Shown: positions 54,409 through 62,138 of the stretch, piece by piece
Position numbering within the stretch: position 1 is the stretch's first letter
How the letters are laid out: each line of letters starts with the position of its first letter
Origin: UBA8337 sp965662725
Lineage (GTDB): Bacteria; Pseudomonadota; Alphaproteobacteria; RS24
Length of the DNA stretch: 64,000 nucleotides
Assembly: GCA_965662725.1 (NCBI GenBank)
Contig: CBFIIT010000004.1
Span: forward strand, 1-64,000
Direction: 5' to 3'
Notes under the pieces: model-generated
What the model saw: the letters and a program-made list of their open reading frames with translations, nothing else
Told to the model about the DNA's origin: nothing
Databases searched by the model: none
Position numbers and translations under genes: made by a program

Positions 54409-54903
54409 ATGAAAGGCTATTTCGGCATCGGTATTGAGAAGGCATCCAAACCGATGAATATGGGCAATCTGGTGCGTTCGGCGCATGCCTTTGGGGCCAG
54501 TTTCGTGTTTACTGTCAATGCGCATTACCGTTTGCGCGAGGCGCGTTCCGATACGTCGAAAACGCAAAAATCCGTCCCTTGGTATGATTGGGATAGTATC
54601 GACACTATGATGGTACCGAAAGATTGCACCTTGGTCGGGGTCGAGCTGACCGATGAAGCGATTGATTTACCGAGCTTTACCCATCCGCGCTGTGCCGTTT
54701 ATGTGATGGGGCCGGAGCGCGGTGATTTATCAAACGAGATGCGAGAAAAATGCGCCCATATTATTCGCATCCCAACGCGCTTTTGCGTCAATGTGCAAAT
54801 TGCCGGCGCGATTGTGATGTATGATCGGCTGCAGACATTGGGGCGCTTTGAACCGCGGCCAATTATGCCGGGTGGTCAAAAAGGCCCGCAATTCACCCCA
54901 TAA
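54409..54903 (+). CDS. RNA methyltransferase, SPOUT (TrmH) family
   Basis: A 164-residue SPOUT methyltransferase. Motif 1 is in NMGNLVRSAHAFGA, motif 2 in YVMGPERGDLS and motif 3 in CVNVQIAGAIVMYDRL. It is a catalytic domain without an N-terminal RNA-binding extension, similar in size to TrmL/TrmJ catalytic domains. Target nucleotide unknown. In motif 3 the common SLNVS is CVNVQ. It ends 15 bases from the convergent sigma factor gene. Confidence 0.87.
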   Translation: MKGYFGIGIEKASKPMNMGNLVRSAHAFGASFVFTVNAHYRLREARSDTSKTQKSVPWYDWDSIDTMMVPKDCTLVGVELTDEAIDLPSFTHPRCAVYVMGPERGDLSNEMREKCAHIIRIPTRFCVNVQIAGAIVMYDRLQTLGRFEPRPIMPGGQKGPQFTP

Positions 54904-54918
54904 TGCAAAAAGGCAAAT

Positions 54919-55545
54919 TTACAGCCGCCCTTCCAGCTCATTACGCAATCTTGAAAAGGCCAGTCGCAAACGCGATTTGACTGTCCCCAAAGGCAAATTT
55001 GTGTCCGCCGCAATTTTTGAATGCGACCAGCCATTATAAAAAGCAAGGCGGACCAATTCGCGCTGCTCATCGGGTAATTTTTGCAGCGCATCGCGCACCG
55101 CATCCGCCTCACGCAGACCGATAACTTCATCATCAGGGCGCGGCGGCGGGTCCGGCGCCATGCTGGGATCTTCCGCTTCAATTTCGGGAAATTTTCGACG
55201 CCGCAAAATATCAATACGGCGATTGCGGGCAATGGTGAAAATCCATGTCGAAGCGGCAGCTTTTCTGCGGTCAAATAAATCTGCTTTGCGCCACACGGTA
55301 AGCAGCGCATCTTGCATCACTTCTTCCGCTTGTGCATCATTTGCGCCCAGCCGCATTAAATAGCCTTTCAGCCGCGGGGCGAAATGTGAAAACAGCGCGG
55401 CAAAAGCCTCGCGGTCTTGATGTTCGGCGATCTTTTCGATGAGACCGGCAAAATCCGGCTTAACCGATTTTGCTTTGGCGCTTTGGGCCTGATCTTTCTC
55501 TACTTCGTGTCGCGCGGAGCCGATATTCTGGCCGCTCGATGACAT
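54919..55545 (-). CDS. ECF-type RNA polymerase sigma factor (ECF11/RpoE-like)
   Basis: A 208-residue group 4 sigma factor. Region 2 (about 45-115) contains RLKGYLMRLGA, VMQDALLTVWRKADLFDRRKAA-type sequence and WIFTIARNRRID for -10 binding; region 4 (about 145-203) has LPDEQRELVRLAF and the helix-turn-helix SHSKIAADTNLPLGTVKSR. The wording of region 2 recalls RpoE of Rhodobacter, the singlet-oxygen sigma. A 35-residue leader is extra. No anti-sigma gene is adjacent: downstream is the convergent methyltransferase gene, upstream a divergent IalB-like gene. Confidence 0.9.
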   Translation of the reverse strand: MSSSGQNIGSARHEVEKDQAQSAKAKSVKPDFAGLIEKIAEHQDREAFAALFSHFAPRLKGYLMRLGANDAQAEEVMQDALLTVWRKADLFDRRKAAASTWIFTIARNRRIDILRRRKFPEIEAEDPSMAPDPPPRPDDEVIGLREADAVRDALQKLPDEQRELVRLAFYNGWSHSKIAADTNLPLGTVKSRLRLAFSRLRNELEGRL

Positions 55546-55668
55546 GGTCTACTGACCCTTTCTACGCACACAATATTCCGTGTACATGTGAAGTAGAACT
55601 TATCGAACGCATAAAAGCAAGAAAAAGCGGGCTGGCCAGCCGCGCCAAATCATAATAGTTTTGCGTTT

Positions 55669-56196
55669 ATGGTGAAAACGCTCCTATTTTCGGTTTTTTT
55701 CGTGTTCTCAGCGTCCATTGCCGCCGTGTCGGCCAATCAGGCGCAAGCCCAATTCAGCGATTGGCGGCTCTTTGTCGAAGGCAGCGGGCAGGCGAAAAAC
55801 TGCTATATTGCCAGCGAACCCAAGCGCAGCACACCGAAAAACGCCAAGCGCGGTGATATTTTTCTGGTCATATCGCATCGCCCCGGCCAGGGCGTGCGCA
55901 ATGAATTATCGGTCCGCATCGGCTATCCGTTTTCTGCCACCTCAGAACCGTTTGCCCGTATCGGCAGCGATGAGTTCGGTTTTTTCACCGGCGTTGAAGT
56001 GCAAAACGGAGCGGATGAATGGGCGTGGCTGGATAAGCTGGATGACCAGCCGCGTTTGGTCACCGCAATGAAGCGCGGCAATGAGCTGGTTTTCAAAGCC
56101 ACATCAGCGCGCGGCACATTGACCACGGACAGTTATAGCCTGAAAGGCGTGACCGCGGCGATGAAGGCGCTGGACGCGGCCTGCCCCGCCCCCTAA
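55669..56196 (+). CDS. Invasion-associated locus B (IalB)-like periplasmic protein
   Basis: A 175-residue exported protein with a signal peptide (about 1-27, ending QAQA). The mature part begins with FSDWRLF, then NCYIASEP, FLVISHRPGQGVRNELSVRIGYPF and an end LKGVTAAMKALDAACP, the pattern of IalB-like proteins. In Bartonella IalB is linked to erythrocyte invasion, but homologues are common in free-living alphaproteobacteria, where the role is unknown. No strong ribosome binding site is visible. Divergent from the sigma factor gene. Confidence 0.85.
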   Translation: MVKTLLFSVFFVFSASIAAVSANQAQAQFSDWRLFVEGSGQAKNCYIASEPKRSTPKNAKRGDIFLVISHRPGQGVRNELSVRIGYPFSATSEPFARIGSDEFGFFTGVEVQNGADEWAWLDKLDDQPRLVTAMKRGNELVFKATSARGTLTTDSYSLKGVTAAMKALDAACPAP

Positions 56197-56205
56197 AACG
56201 GGCAT

Positions 56206-57354
56206 ATGCAAGAGCTGACCACCCAACCCAAAGCAAGCCTTATCGGCATGACCCGCAGCCAATTGCGCGACGCCTTGGCGGCATTGGGCGTTGCCGATAA
56301 ACAGACGCGCATGCGGGTCAATCAAATATGGAGTTGGCTATATGCGCATGGCGTGCGCGATTTTGATGCGATGAGCAATGTCGCCAAAGATTTGCGCGAT
56401 AAATTGGCGGCGCAATATTCGCTGGAGCGGCTGGAAATGGCCGAGGCGCATTATTCAGAAGATGGCACGCGCAAATATTTATTCCGCTTGGATGACGGGC
56501 AATTGGTCGAGACCGTGTACATACCGGAAGTCGGTCGCGGCACTTTATGCATTTCCAGCCAAGTCGGCTGCACATTGACCTGTCGGTTTTGCCATACCGG
56601 CACCCAAAAACTGGTGCGCAATTTAACCGCTGCCGAAATTACCGGCCAAATGGTGGCGGCGCGCGATGATTTGGAAGATTGGGGCGGCGGCCCACAATCC
56701 AATCGCGGCACCCGCAAAGTGACCAATGTGGTGATGATGGGCATGGGCGAGCCGCTTTATAATAGCGAGGAAGTCGCTGAGGCTTTGAATGTGATGAGCG
56801 ATGGCGATGGGCTGAGCCTGTCCAAGCGGCGCATCACCCTATCGACCTCCGGCGTGGTACCGGAAATTCCGCCAATTGGTGAAAAGACCGGCGTCATGCT
56901 GGCGATTTCTTTGCACGCCGTGACCGATGAATTGCGCAATGAACTGGTGCCGCTGAATAAAAAATATCCGATTGCCGATCTGCTGGAAGCCTGTCGGCAA
57001 TGGCCCGGCCTGTCCAATGCCAAGCGCATTACCTTTGAATATGTGATGCTGAAAGGGGTCAATGACAGCGACGCGGATGCCCGCGCTTTGGTGAAATTAC
57101 TGGCCGGCATTCCGGCCAAAATCAATCTCATCCCGTTCAATCCCTGGCCCGGCGCGCCATATGAATGTTCTGACCATCAGCGGATGCAAGCCTTTGCCGA
57201 TATTGTCAATAAGGCCGGCTATGCCAGTCCGGTGCGCCGCCCGCGCGGTCGCGATATTATGGCTGCGTGTGGCCAGTTGAAATCAGCCAGCGTCAAGCAA
57301 AGCGCAGCTGAAAAGAAAAAGGCCGAATTGGCTCTTCGTAATTTGGCTCGATGA
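56206..57354 (+). CDS. rlmN: Dual-specificity 23S rRNA A2503/tRNA A37 methyltransferase RlmN
   Basis: A 382-residue radical-SAM methyl synthase. The cluster cysteines are C122, C126 and C129 (GCTLTCRFCHTG), the methyl-carrying cysteine is C355 in MAACGQL, and GMGEPLYN and ISLHAV are conserved. The C-terminus is lysine-rich. It begins 9 bases after the IalB-like gene, so the two are probably co-transcribed. Confidence 0.96.
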   Translation: MQELTTQPKASLIGMTRSQLRDALAALGVADKQTRMRVNQIWSWLYAHGVRDFDAMSNVAKDLRDKLAAQYSLERLEMAEAHYSEDGTRKYLFRLDDGQLVETVYIPEVGRGTLCISSQVGCTLTCRFCHTGTQKLVRNLTAAEITGQMVAARDDLEDWGGGPQSNRGTRKVTNVVMMGMGEPLYNSEEVAEALNVMSDGDGLSLSKRRITLSTSGVVPEIPPIGEKTGVMLAISLHAVTDELRNELVPLNKKYPIADLLEACRQWPGLSNAKRITFEYVMLKGVNDSDADARALVKLLAGIPAKINLIPFNPWPGAPYECSDHQRMQAFADIVNKAGYASPVRRPRGRDIMAACGQLKSASVKQSAAEKKKAELALRNLAR

Positions 57355-57661
57355 GCCAGCCGCAATAAAAGGCAGTCATTGCGAAGAAAAGAAGAACGAC
57401 AATCGGGCAACAAATAATCCAAACAACAACCACGGCCATTTTACGATTGCAATAACACAACTTTTGGCCTCGCGTCCCGATTGCCGCCGAAAGGCGGGGG
57501 CCGCCCTTCATCTATAAACTTAGGCGTGTTTTCATATCAACACCACACGCACAGGTTGTAAAATCACATTAAATATCCCTGCCTTTTTATATTGATATTG
57601 ACTGAGAGAGGCGCTCTGAGCACACTGTAAGTGCTCAATAATAAGAAAAGGAGCAACTCCC
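57355..57661. other. Intergenic region between rlmN and the lipoprotein gene
   Basis: This 307-base gap has no convincing gene. A short GCCGCC/GGCGG hairpin with a GAAA loop lies near 57482-57498. A perfect 6-base stem GAGCAC/GTGCTC with a 7-base loop (57618-57636) lies just ahead of the ribosome binding site of the next gene. A minus-strand hydrophobic frame (start 57511 or 57439) overlaps rlmN and has no ribosome binding site. Confidence 0.5.
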
Positions 57662-58012
57662 ATGCGCAAATATCTCATCGCCGCTCTGCCGGTTTTTATC
57701 ATCGCCGTGGCGCTTATAAGCTGCACAATTGGCGTCGATACTGACTTCACCGCATTGGAACGCAAAGATTGTGACGCGCTGCAGGTCGAAAGAGCCGATG
57801 GGCGCAGCTTGCAAGAAGAAATCGACAATAGCGGCAAAAGCTTTCTCACTCTGGCCGAAGAAGAGGCACAAAACTCATTCATGGGACGTTTGTTTATGCG
57901 CATCTTGATCTGGCGTTCCGGTAATCGTGAAGCGGCCAATGCCGAGGTTGCGCGCCTACAATTACAGCACATGAAGGCACTCGACCGAGAAATTGCGGCG
58001 CGCTGCAACTGA
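57662..58012 (+). CDS. Small putative lipoprotein, unrecognised family
   Basis: A 116-residue protein with a strong AAAAGGAG site before its ATG. The N-terminus is a lipoprotein signal: positive residues, a hydrophobic core (about 5-19) and a lipobox LISC with C21 as the lipidation site. The mature part is about 95 residues, highly charged and helical, with two cysteines (C36 and C115). There is no domain I recognise. It lies between rlmN and argG; the function is unknown. An outer- or inner-membrane-tethered periplasmic protein is likely. Confidence 0.72.
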   Translation: MRKYLIAALPVFIIAVALISCTIGVDTDFTALERKDCDALQVERADGRSLQEEIDNSGKSFLTLAEEEAQNSFMGRLFMRILIWRSGNREAANAEVARLQLQHMKALDREIAARCN

Positions 58013-58065
58013 GCCTTCCATTTTTCTCCATTCGGCTTATAAAGACGCCATATATGGAGAAAACC

Positions 58066-59277
58066 ATGGCCGATAAAAGCGATATCGATAAAGTTGTGCT
58101 GGCCTATTCGGGCGGCTTGGATACCTCGATCATTTTGAAATGGTTGCAGGAAACCTATGATTGCGAAGTGGTGACCTTTACCGCCGATCTCGGCCAGGGT
58201 GAAGAGTTGGAACCGGCCCGCGCCAAAGCCGAAATGCTGGGCATTAAAGAGATTTTCATTGAAGATTTACGCGAAGAATTTGTCCGCGATTATGTGTTTC
58301 CGATGTTTCGCGCCAATGCGCTTTATGAGGGGGTTTATCTTTTGGGCACCTCCATTGCGCGGCCGCTTATTGCCAAACGGCAAGTCGAAATTGCCGCCGC
58401 CACAGGGGCTGACGCGGTGTGCCATGGTGCCACCGGCAAGGGCAATGACCAAGTGCGCTTTGAGCTTGGCTATTATGCCTGCAATCCGCAAATCAAAGTG
58501 ATTGCGCCATGGCGCGAATGGGATTTACAGAGCCGCGAAAAACTCATCGCCTATGCTGAAGAAAACCAAATTCCGGTGCCGAAAGACAAGCGCGGTGAAG
58601 CGCCGTTTTCGGTCGATGCCAATTTGCTGCATACATCCAGCGAAGGCAAAGTGTTGGAAGACCCGGGCCAGCCCTGCCCTGAATTTGTCTATCAGCGCAC
58701 GGTCAGCCCCGAGGCTGCCCCCGATAAGCCGACCGAAATCACTGTCGGTTTTGAGGCCGGTGATGCGGTGTCGATTAATGGTGAAAAATTATCGCCGGCC
58801 GCTTTATTGGCAAAGCTCAATGAGCTGGGCGGCGCAAACGGCATTGGACGGCTTGATTTGGTGGAAAACCGTTTTGTCGGCATGAAGTCACGCGGCGTGT
58901 ATGAAACACCGGGCGGGACAATTTTGCTGGCCGCGCATCGTGGTATTGAGAGCATTACGCTGGACCGCGGCGCGATGCATTTAAAAGACGAGTTGATGCC
59001 ACGCTATGCCGAGCTGATTTATAACGGCTTTTGGTTTGCGCCCGAGCGCACCATGCTGCAAGCGGCGATTGATGCCAGCCAGTCGCATGTGACCGGCGAA
59101 GTGGTGTTGAAACTGTATAAGGGCAGCGTGTCGGTTGTGTCGCGCAAAAGCCCCTATTCGCTGTATTCAGAAGAGCATGTGACTTTTGAAGAAGATGCGG
59201 TGTATGACCAGTTCGACGCTGAAGGCTTTATCAAGCTGAACGCGCTGCGACTGAAATTGCTGGGTAAGCAGAAGTAA
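58066..59277 (+). CDS. argG: Argininosuccinate synthase
   Basis: A 403-residue enzyme joining citrulline and aspartate with ATP in arginine synthesis. The PP-loop AYSGGLDTS (about 13-21) and the GATGKGNDQVRFE and YSLYSEEHVTF stretches are diagnostic. GGAGA at 58056-58060 indicates the ATG at 58066 rather than the in-frame ATG at 58054. It stands apart from other arginine genes here. It ends 14 bases from the convergent gene at 59292. Confidence 0.97.
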   Translation: MADKSDIDKVVLAYSGGLDTSIILKWLQETYDCEVVTFTADLGQGEELEPARAKAEMLGIKEIFIEDLREEFVRDYVFPMFRANALYEGVYLLGTSIARPLIAKRQVEIAAATGADAVCHGATGKGNDQVRFELGYYACNPQIKVIAPWREWDLQSREKLIAYAEENQIPVPKDKRGEAPFSVDANLLHTSSEGKVLEDPGQPCPEFVYQRTVSPEAAPDKPTEITVGFEAGDAVSINGEKLSPAALLAKLNELGGANGIGRLDLVENRFVGMKSRGVYETPGGTILLAAHRGIESITLDRGAMHLKDELMPRYAELIYNGFWFAPERTMLQAAIDASQSHVTGEVVLKLYKGSVSVVSRKSPYSLYSEEHVTFEEDAVYDQFDAEGFIKLNALRLKLLGKQK

Positions 59278-59291
59278 ATGAGCCGAAACAG

Positions 59292-59678
59292 TCAGCAGTT
59301 GATATAGCGAATGGCGTTTTGACCACCCTGTTGTCGTTCAGGTAAGAACTTGTTTTCATAAATGCCGCAAATGCTGTCCGGCGCTTCTTGGCCGATAAAA
59401 CCATGTCGTTCGGGGCGATGATGCGGAAAGTCAGGACGGTGTCCAGGGTCGGCAAAATGCGGAAAATTAGCCTCCGTCGCTGGCAACCACGCATTGGCCA
59501 CAAACACGCCGCGACATACGTCATCAACGCAACCCAAAACATAATCTGCCGTAGCAGCGCGCTTCGGGTCAATCCGCCACGCCCAGGAAACAGAATAATA
59601 AAGTGAACCACGGCCTTTCAAGACGCGAGGCTGCGTTTTGATAATCAGCAATTTGTGCTGCGGAATTAAAGTATCCAT
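59292..59678 (-). CDS. Conserved-looking protein of unknown function downstream of folD
   Basis: A 128-residue protein after a good TAGGAGCGC site. It opens with basic, beta-like sequence (KLLIIKTQPRVLKGRG), contains YSVSWAWRID, a CVDDVCRGVFVAN segment, RHGFIGQEAPDSI and ends in GGQNAIRYINC. That closing pattern recalls small unnamed proteins I have seen in other bacteria, but I cannot name the family. No signal peptide or membrane segment. It lies 43 bases after folD on the same strand, so co-expression is possible. Confidence 0.68.
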   Translation of the reverse strand: MDTLIPQHKLLIIKTQPRVLKGRGSLYYSVSWAWRIDPKRAATADYVLGCVDDVCRGVFVANAWLPATEANFPHFADPGHRPDFPHHRPERHGFIGQEAPDSICGIYENKFLPERQQGGQNAIRYINC

Positions 59679-59721
59679 CTTGCGCTCCTATTTTTCTTAT
59701 TGCGCGAGATATTAAGCTAAC

Positions 59722-60618
59722 TCAGACCTCTATCTCATCAAAGCCGTTTTGCCGACAAAATGCGGTTAGCGTGTTTTTCAAAAGACAGGCTATCGTCATC
59801 GGGCCGACGCCGCCGGGCACCGGTGTGATATGCGCCGCCGGTTCCGAGGCAGCGGCGAAATCAACATCGCCAACGAGGCGCGTCTTCCCCTCACCTTTTT
59901 CGGGCGCATCAATGCGGTTAATACCGACATCAATAACGCACGCACCGGGCTTTACCCAATCGCCTTTTACCATTTCAGCAATGCCGACCGCAGCGACCAA
60001 AATATCGGCGCTGCGGCAGACTTCGGCCAAATCTTTTGTCCGCGAATGGGCCATCGTAACTGTGCAGTTTTCATTCAGCAGTAATTGCGCTACCGGCTTG
60101 CCGACCAAATTGGAGCGGCCAATAATAACCGCATGCTTGCCGGTTAAATCTTTTAAGGTTTGCTTGGCCAAAATAACACTTCCGGTCGGCGTGCACGGGG
60201 TCAGCGCATCAAGGCCGGAAACCAGCCGTCCGGCGTTTAACGGGTTAAGCCCGTCAACATCTTTGGCCGGATCAATCGTGTCGATGATTTTTTGCTGCGA
60301 AATATGCGCCGGAACGGGAAACTGCACCAATATGCCGTTTACGCGCGTATCTTCATTAAGCGCGCGGACTTTTTCCAACAACACCTCTTCCGGCGTATCT
60401 TCCGGCAAGCGAAACTCAAATGAGTTCATCCCCGCCTGTTTGGTCGCTATGCCTTTATTTTTGACATAGACTTGGCTGGCTGCATCCTCACCAACCAGCA
60501 CCACGGCAAGCCCCGGCTTTTTGCCATGCGCTGCTTCCAGCGTCGACACGGCTGTGCCGATGCGGGCGCGCAAATCGGCCGCGATTTCTTTGCCGTCAAT
60601 AATGTCTGCTGTCATCAA
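59722..60618 (-). CDS. folD: Bifunctional methylenetetrahydrofolate dehydrogenase/cyclohydrolase
   Basis: A 298-residue FolD interconverting 5,10-methylene-, methenyl- and 10-formyl-tetrahydrofolate. The catalytic Tyr51 and Lys55 are in SQVYVKNK; QFPVPAHI, GRSNLVGKPVAQLL (NADP site) and GGVGPMTIA are conserved. A start one codon later (60615) is equally possible. It follows YggT with 9 bases between and is probably in the same transcript. Confidence 0.97.
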   Translation of the reverse strand: MMTADIIDGKEIAADLRARIGTAVSTLEAAHGKKPGLAVVLVGEDAASQVYVKNKGIATKQAGMNSFEFRLPEDTPEEVLLEKVRALNEDTRVNGILVQFPVPAHISQQKIIDTIDPAKDVDGLNPLNAGRLVSGLDALTPCTPTGSVILAKQTLKDLTGKHAVIIGRSNLVGKPVAQLLLNENCTVTMAHSRTKDLAEVCRSADILVAAVGIAEMVKGDWVKPGACVIDVGINRIDAPEKGEGKTRLVGDVDFAAASEPAAHITPVPGGVGPMTIACLLKNTLTAFCRQNGFDEIEV

Positions 60619-60627
60619 ACGCGCCCC

Positions 60628-60924
60628 TTAACCCGCAAAGGCCAGCGGGCCGAGTATTTCCCACATCAGATTGCGCAAAAACATCAAGCCGAAAATGACA
60701 ATAATCGGTGACAAATCAAGCCCGCCCATATCGGGAAGAAATTGTCGGATACGCCGATAGACCGGCTCGGTCATACGGTTCAGCGCATCGCCTAGCATGT
60801 AAACAAAGCGGTTGCGCATATTGATGACATCAAAAGCGACCAACCAACTCAGCACCGCTGAGGCGATGACAATCCAGATATAAAATTCAATCAGCTGTGA
60901 AACCAGCGTCAGCAAAGCGCCCAT
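60628..60924 (-). CDS. YggT family membrane protein
   Basis: A 98-residue membrane protein with two hydrophobic stretches (about 5-30 and 70-96) and the YggT signature TEPVYRRIRQFLP followed by GGLDLSPIIV. YggT proteins are linked to osmotic tolerance and, in some bacteria, cell division. Many relatives have a DUF167/YggU gene next to them; here folD follows at once. It starts 35 bases after the HD-protein gene. Confidence 0.9.
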   Translation of the reverse strand: MGALLTLVSQLIEFYIWIVIASAVLSWLVAFDVINMRNRFVYMLGDALNRMTEPVYRRIRQFLPDMGGLDLSPIIVIFGLMFLRNLMWEILGPLAFAG

Positions 60925-60959
60925 AAAACCCTCTTTAAGAAGCGAGTAAAGGCGAGAGC

Positions 60960-61559
60960 TTAAATGACTGCTTCGCCGTCATCTTTCATATAGATTGAAT
61001 CGCGCGGTTTTGCCATCACGCGGCGCACCATTGGCTCAAAAAATTCCAGCGGATAGCTTTCATATTCCGGGTCAAAGCTCGATTGGTCATAAAGATGGCA
61101 GAACTGGGCGGTATATTCAAAATGCTCATGCTCGCGAAACGCTTCGCGCGCGTCGCGGTCCAGCCCGATATGATGGAAGAAATAATAGCCTTGAAACACG
61201 CCATGATTTTGCAGCATGAAATAATTCTGCTCTGAAATAAACGGTTTCAAGATCGTTGCGCCCAATTCAGCATGATTGAACGAACCCAGCAAATCGCCGA
61301 TATCGTGCAATAAGGCACATACCACATATTCCTCATCGCGCCCGTCTTTATGCGCGCGGGTTGCGGTTTGCAAGCTGTGCTCCAAACGATCAACGGCAAA
61401 GCCGCCAAAATCACCGCCCAGCATTTTCAAATGGTCAAGCACACGGTCCGGCAAGCCTTTTGAAAAATCACCAAAGGCGGCTGAAATCTTTTGATAATCT
61501 TCCGCACTGCCATCGGCCATGGCGGCAAATTGGGCGCGGTCTTTCGTATCATCAAGCAT
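60960..61559 (-). CDS. HD-domain protein resembling the MIOX/PhnZ mixed-valent di-iron oxygenase group
   Basis: A 199-residue protein with an HD-type metal site: histidine in LEHSLQTATRA, HD in LLHDIGD, histidine in FNHAELGA, histidines in FHHIGLD and an acidic LYDQSSFDP near the end. The SLQTA spacing before LLHDIGD is like that of PhnZ and TmpB, which cleave organophosphonates with a di-iron centre; a simple HD phosphohydrolase is the alternative. ATG at 61559 follows GGGAGA; the longer frame to 61670 is rejected. It starts the HD-YggT-folD run, divergent from the VOC gene. Confidence 0.75.
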   Translation of the reverse strand: MLDDTKDRAQFAAMADGSAEDYQKISAAFGDFSKGLPDRVLDHLKMLGGDFGGFAVDRLEHSLQTATRAHKDGRDEEYVVCALLHDIGDLLGSFNHAELGATILKPFISEQNYFMLQNHGVFQGYYFFHHIGLDRDAREAFREHEHFEYTAQFCHLYDQSSFDPEYESYPLEFFEPMVRRVMAKPRDSIYMKDDGEAVI

Positions 61560-61610
61560 AGCAATCTCCCTCAATTTGCGAAAATTGTGCCGCAAGACGC
61601 CCCACAAGAC

Positions 61611-61661
61611 AAGGCAAAAGGCAAAGCAAAAGGCAATTTTTCTTGCCCAAGCATTGCCTTT
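61611..61661. repeat. AAGGCAA repeats and inverted repeat in a divergent promoter region
   Basis: AAGGCAA occurs at 61611, 61618 and 61630, and its complement TTGCCTT at 61654. AAAGGCAAT (61629-61637) and ATTGCCTTT (61653-61661) form a perfect 9-base inverted repeat. The set sits between the divergent HD-protein and VOC genes, an arrangement suited to an operator, though it could be a simple-sequence accident. Confidence 0.45.
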
Positions 61662-61707
61662 CGGCCGCACTTGCGTAAGCTCTATCTATCTAAAATGGGA
61701 GAAGAAA

Positions 61708-62082
61708 ATGCTCGGATATGTAACCCTTGGTACCAATAATATCGAACAGGCGCGGGCCTTTTACGGCGCGCTTTTGGGCGAACTTGGCATGAGCGAATTA
61801 TTTGATAATGGTCGCTTATATTTCTATGGCGCCGCACCGCAAGGCCCGTTTGTGGTCATTGGCGGGCCGTATGACGAACAAGCGGCCACTGTCGGCAATG
61901 GCGTTATGGTGGCGCTGAACTGCGGCTCTAATGAGAAAATTGAGGCGATGCACGCCAAAGCCTTGCAACTGGGAGCCACTGATGATGGCGAGCCGGGCGA
62001 GCGTGTGCCCGGCGTATTTTATGGCGCCTATGTGCGCGATCCGGATGGCCATAAGCTGTGCTTTTATAAAATGGGCGGCTAA
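61708..62082 (+). CDS. VOC (glyoxalase/bleomycin-resistance) family protein
   Basis: A 124-residue vicinal-oxygen-chelate protein of a single VOC module: LGYVTLGTNNIEQARAFY at the start, GVMVALNCGS in the middle and YVRDPDGHKLCFYK at the end. Metal-binding residues of glyoxalase I are not all evident, so the catalytic role is unknown. GGGAGAAG fixes the ATG at 61708; a longer frame runs upstream into the intergenic repeats. Divergent from the HD-protein gene, convergent with the acyltransferase gene. Confidence 0.88.
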   Translation: MLGYVTLGTNNIEQARAFYGALLGELGMSELFDNGRLYFYGAAPQGPFVVIGGPYDEQAATVGNGVMVALNCGSNEKIEAMHAKALQLGATDDGEPGERVPGVFYGAYVRDPDGHKLCFYKMGG

Positions 62083-62098
62083 AGCCGAAAAATTCATG

Positions 62099-62138
62099 AA
62101 AATGGCGGCATCCGTTTTAGGATTTGCCGCCATTTTTT
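62099..62138. terminator. Bidirectional intrinsic terminator
   Basis: AAAATGGCGGCA (62099-62110) pairs perfectly with TGCCGCCATTTT (62125-62136). T-rich sequence follows on the plus strand and the A-run gives U residues on the minus strand, serving the convergent VOC and acyltransferase genes. Confidence 0.85.

Noticed and set aside
57293..57511. Hydrophobic minus-strand frame overlapping the 3' end of rlmN
   Set aside because: It contains a membrane-like segment but lacks a ribosome binding site and runs into rlmN coding sequence.
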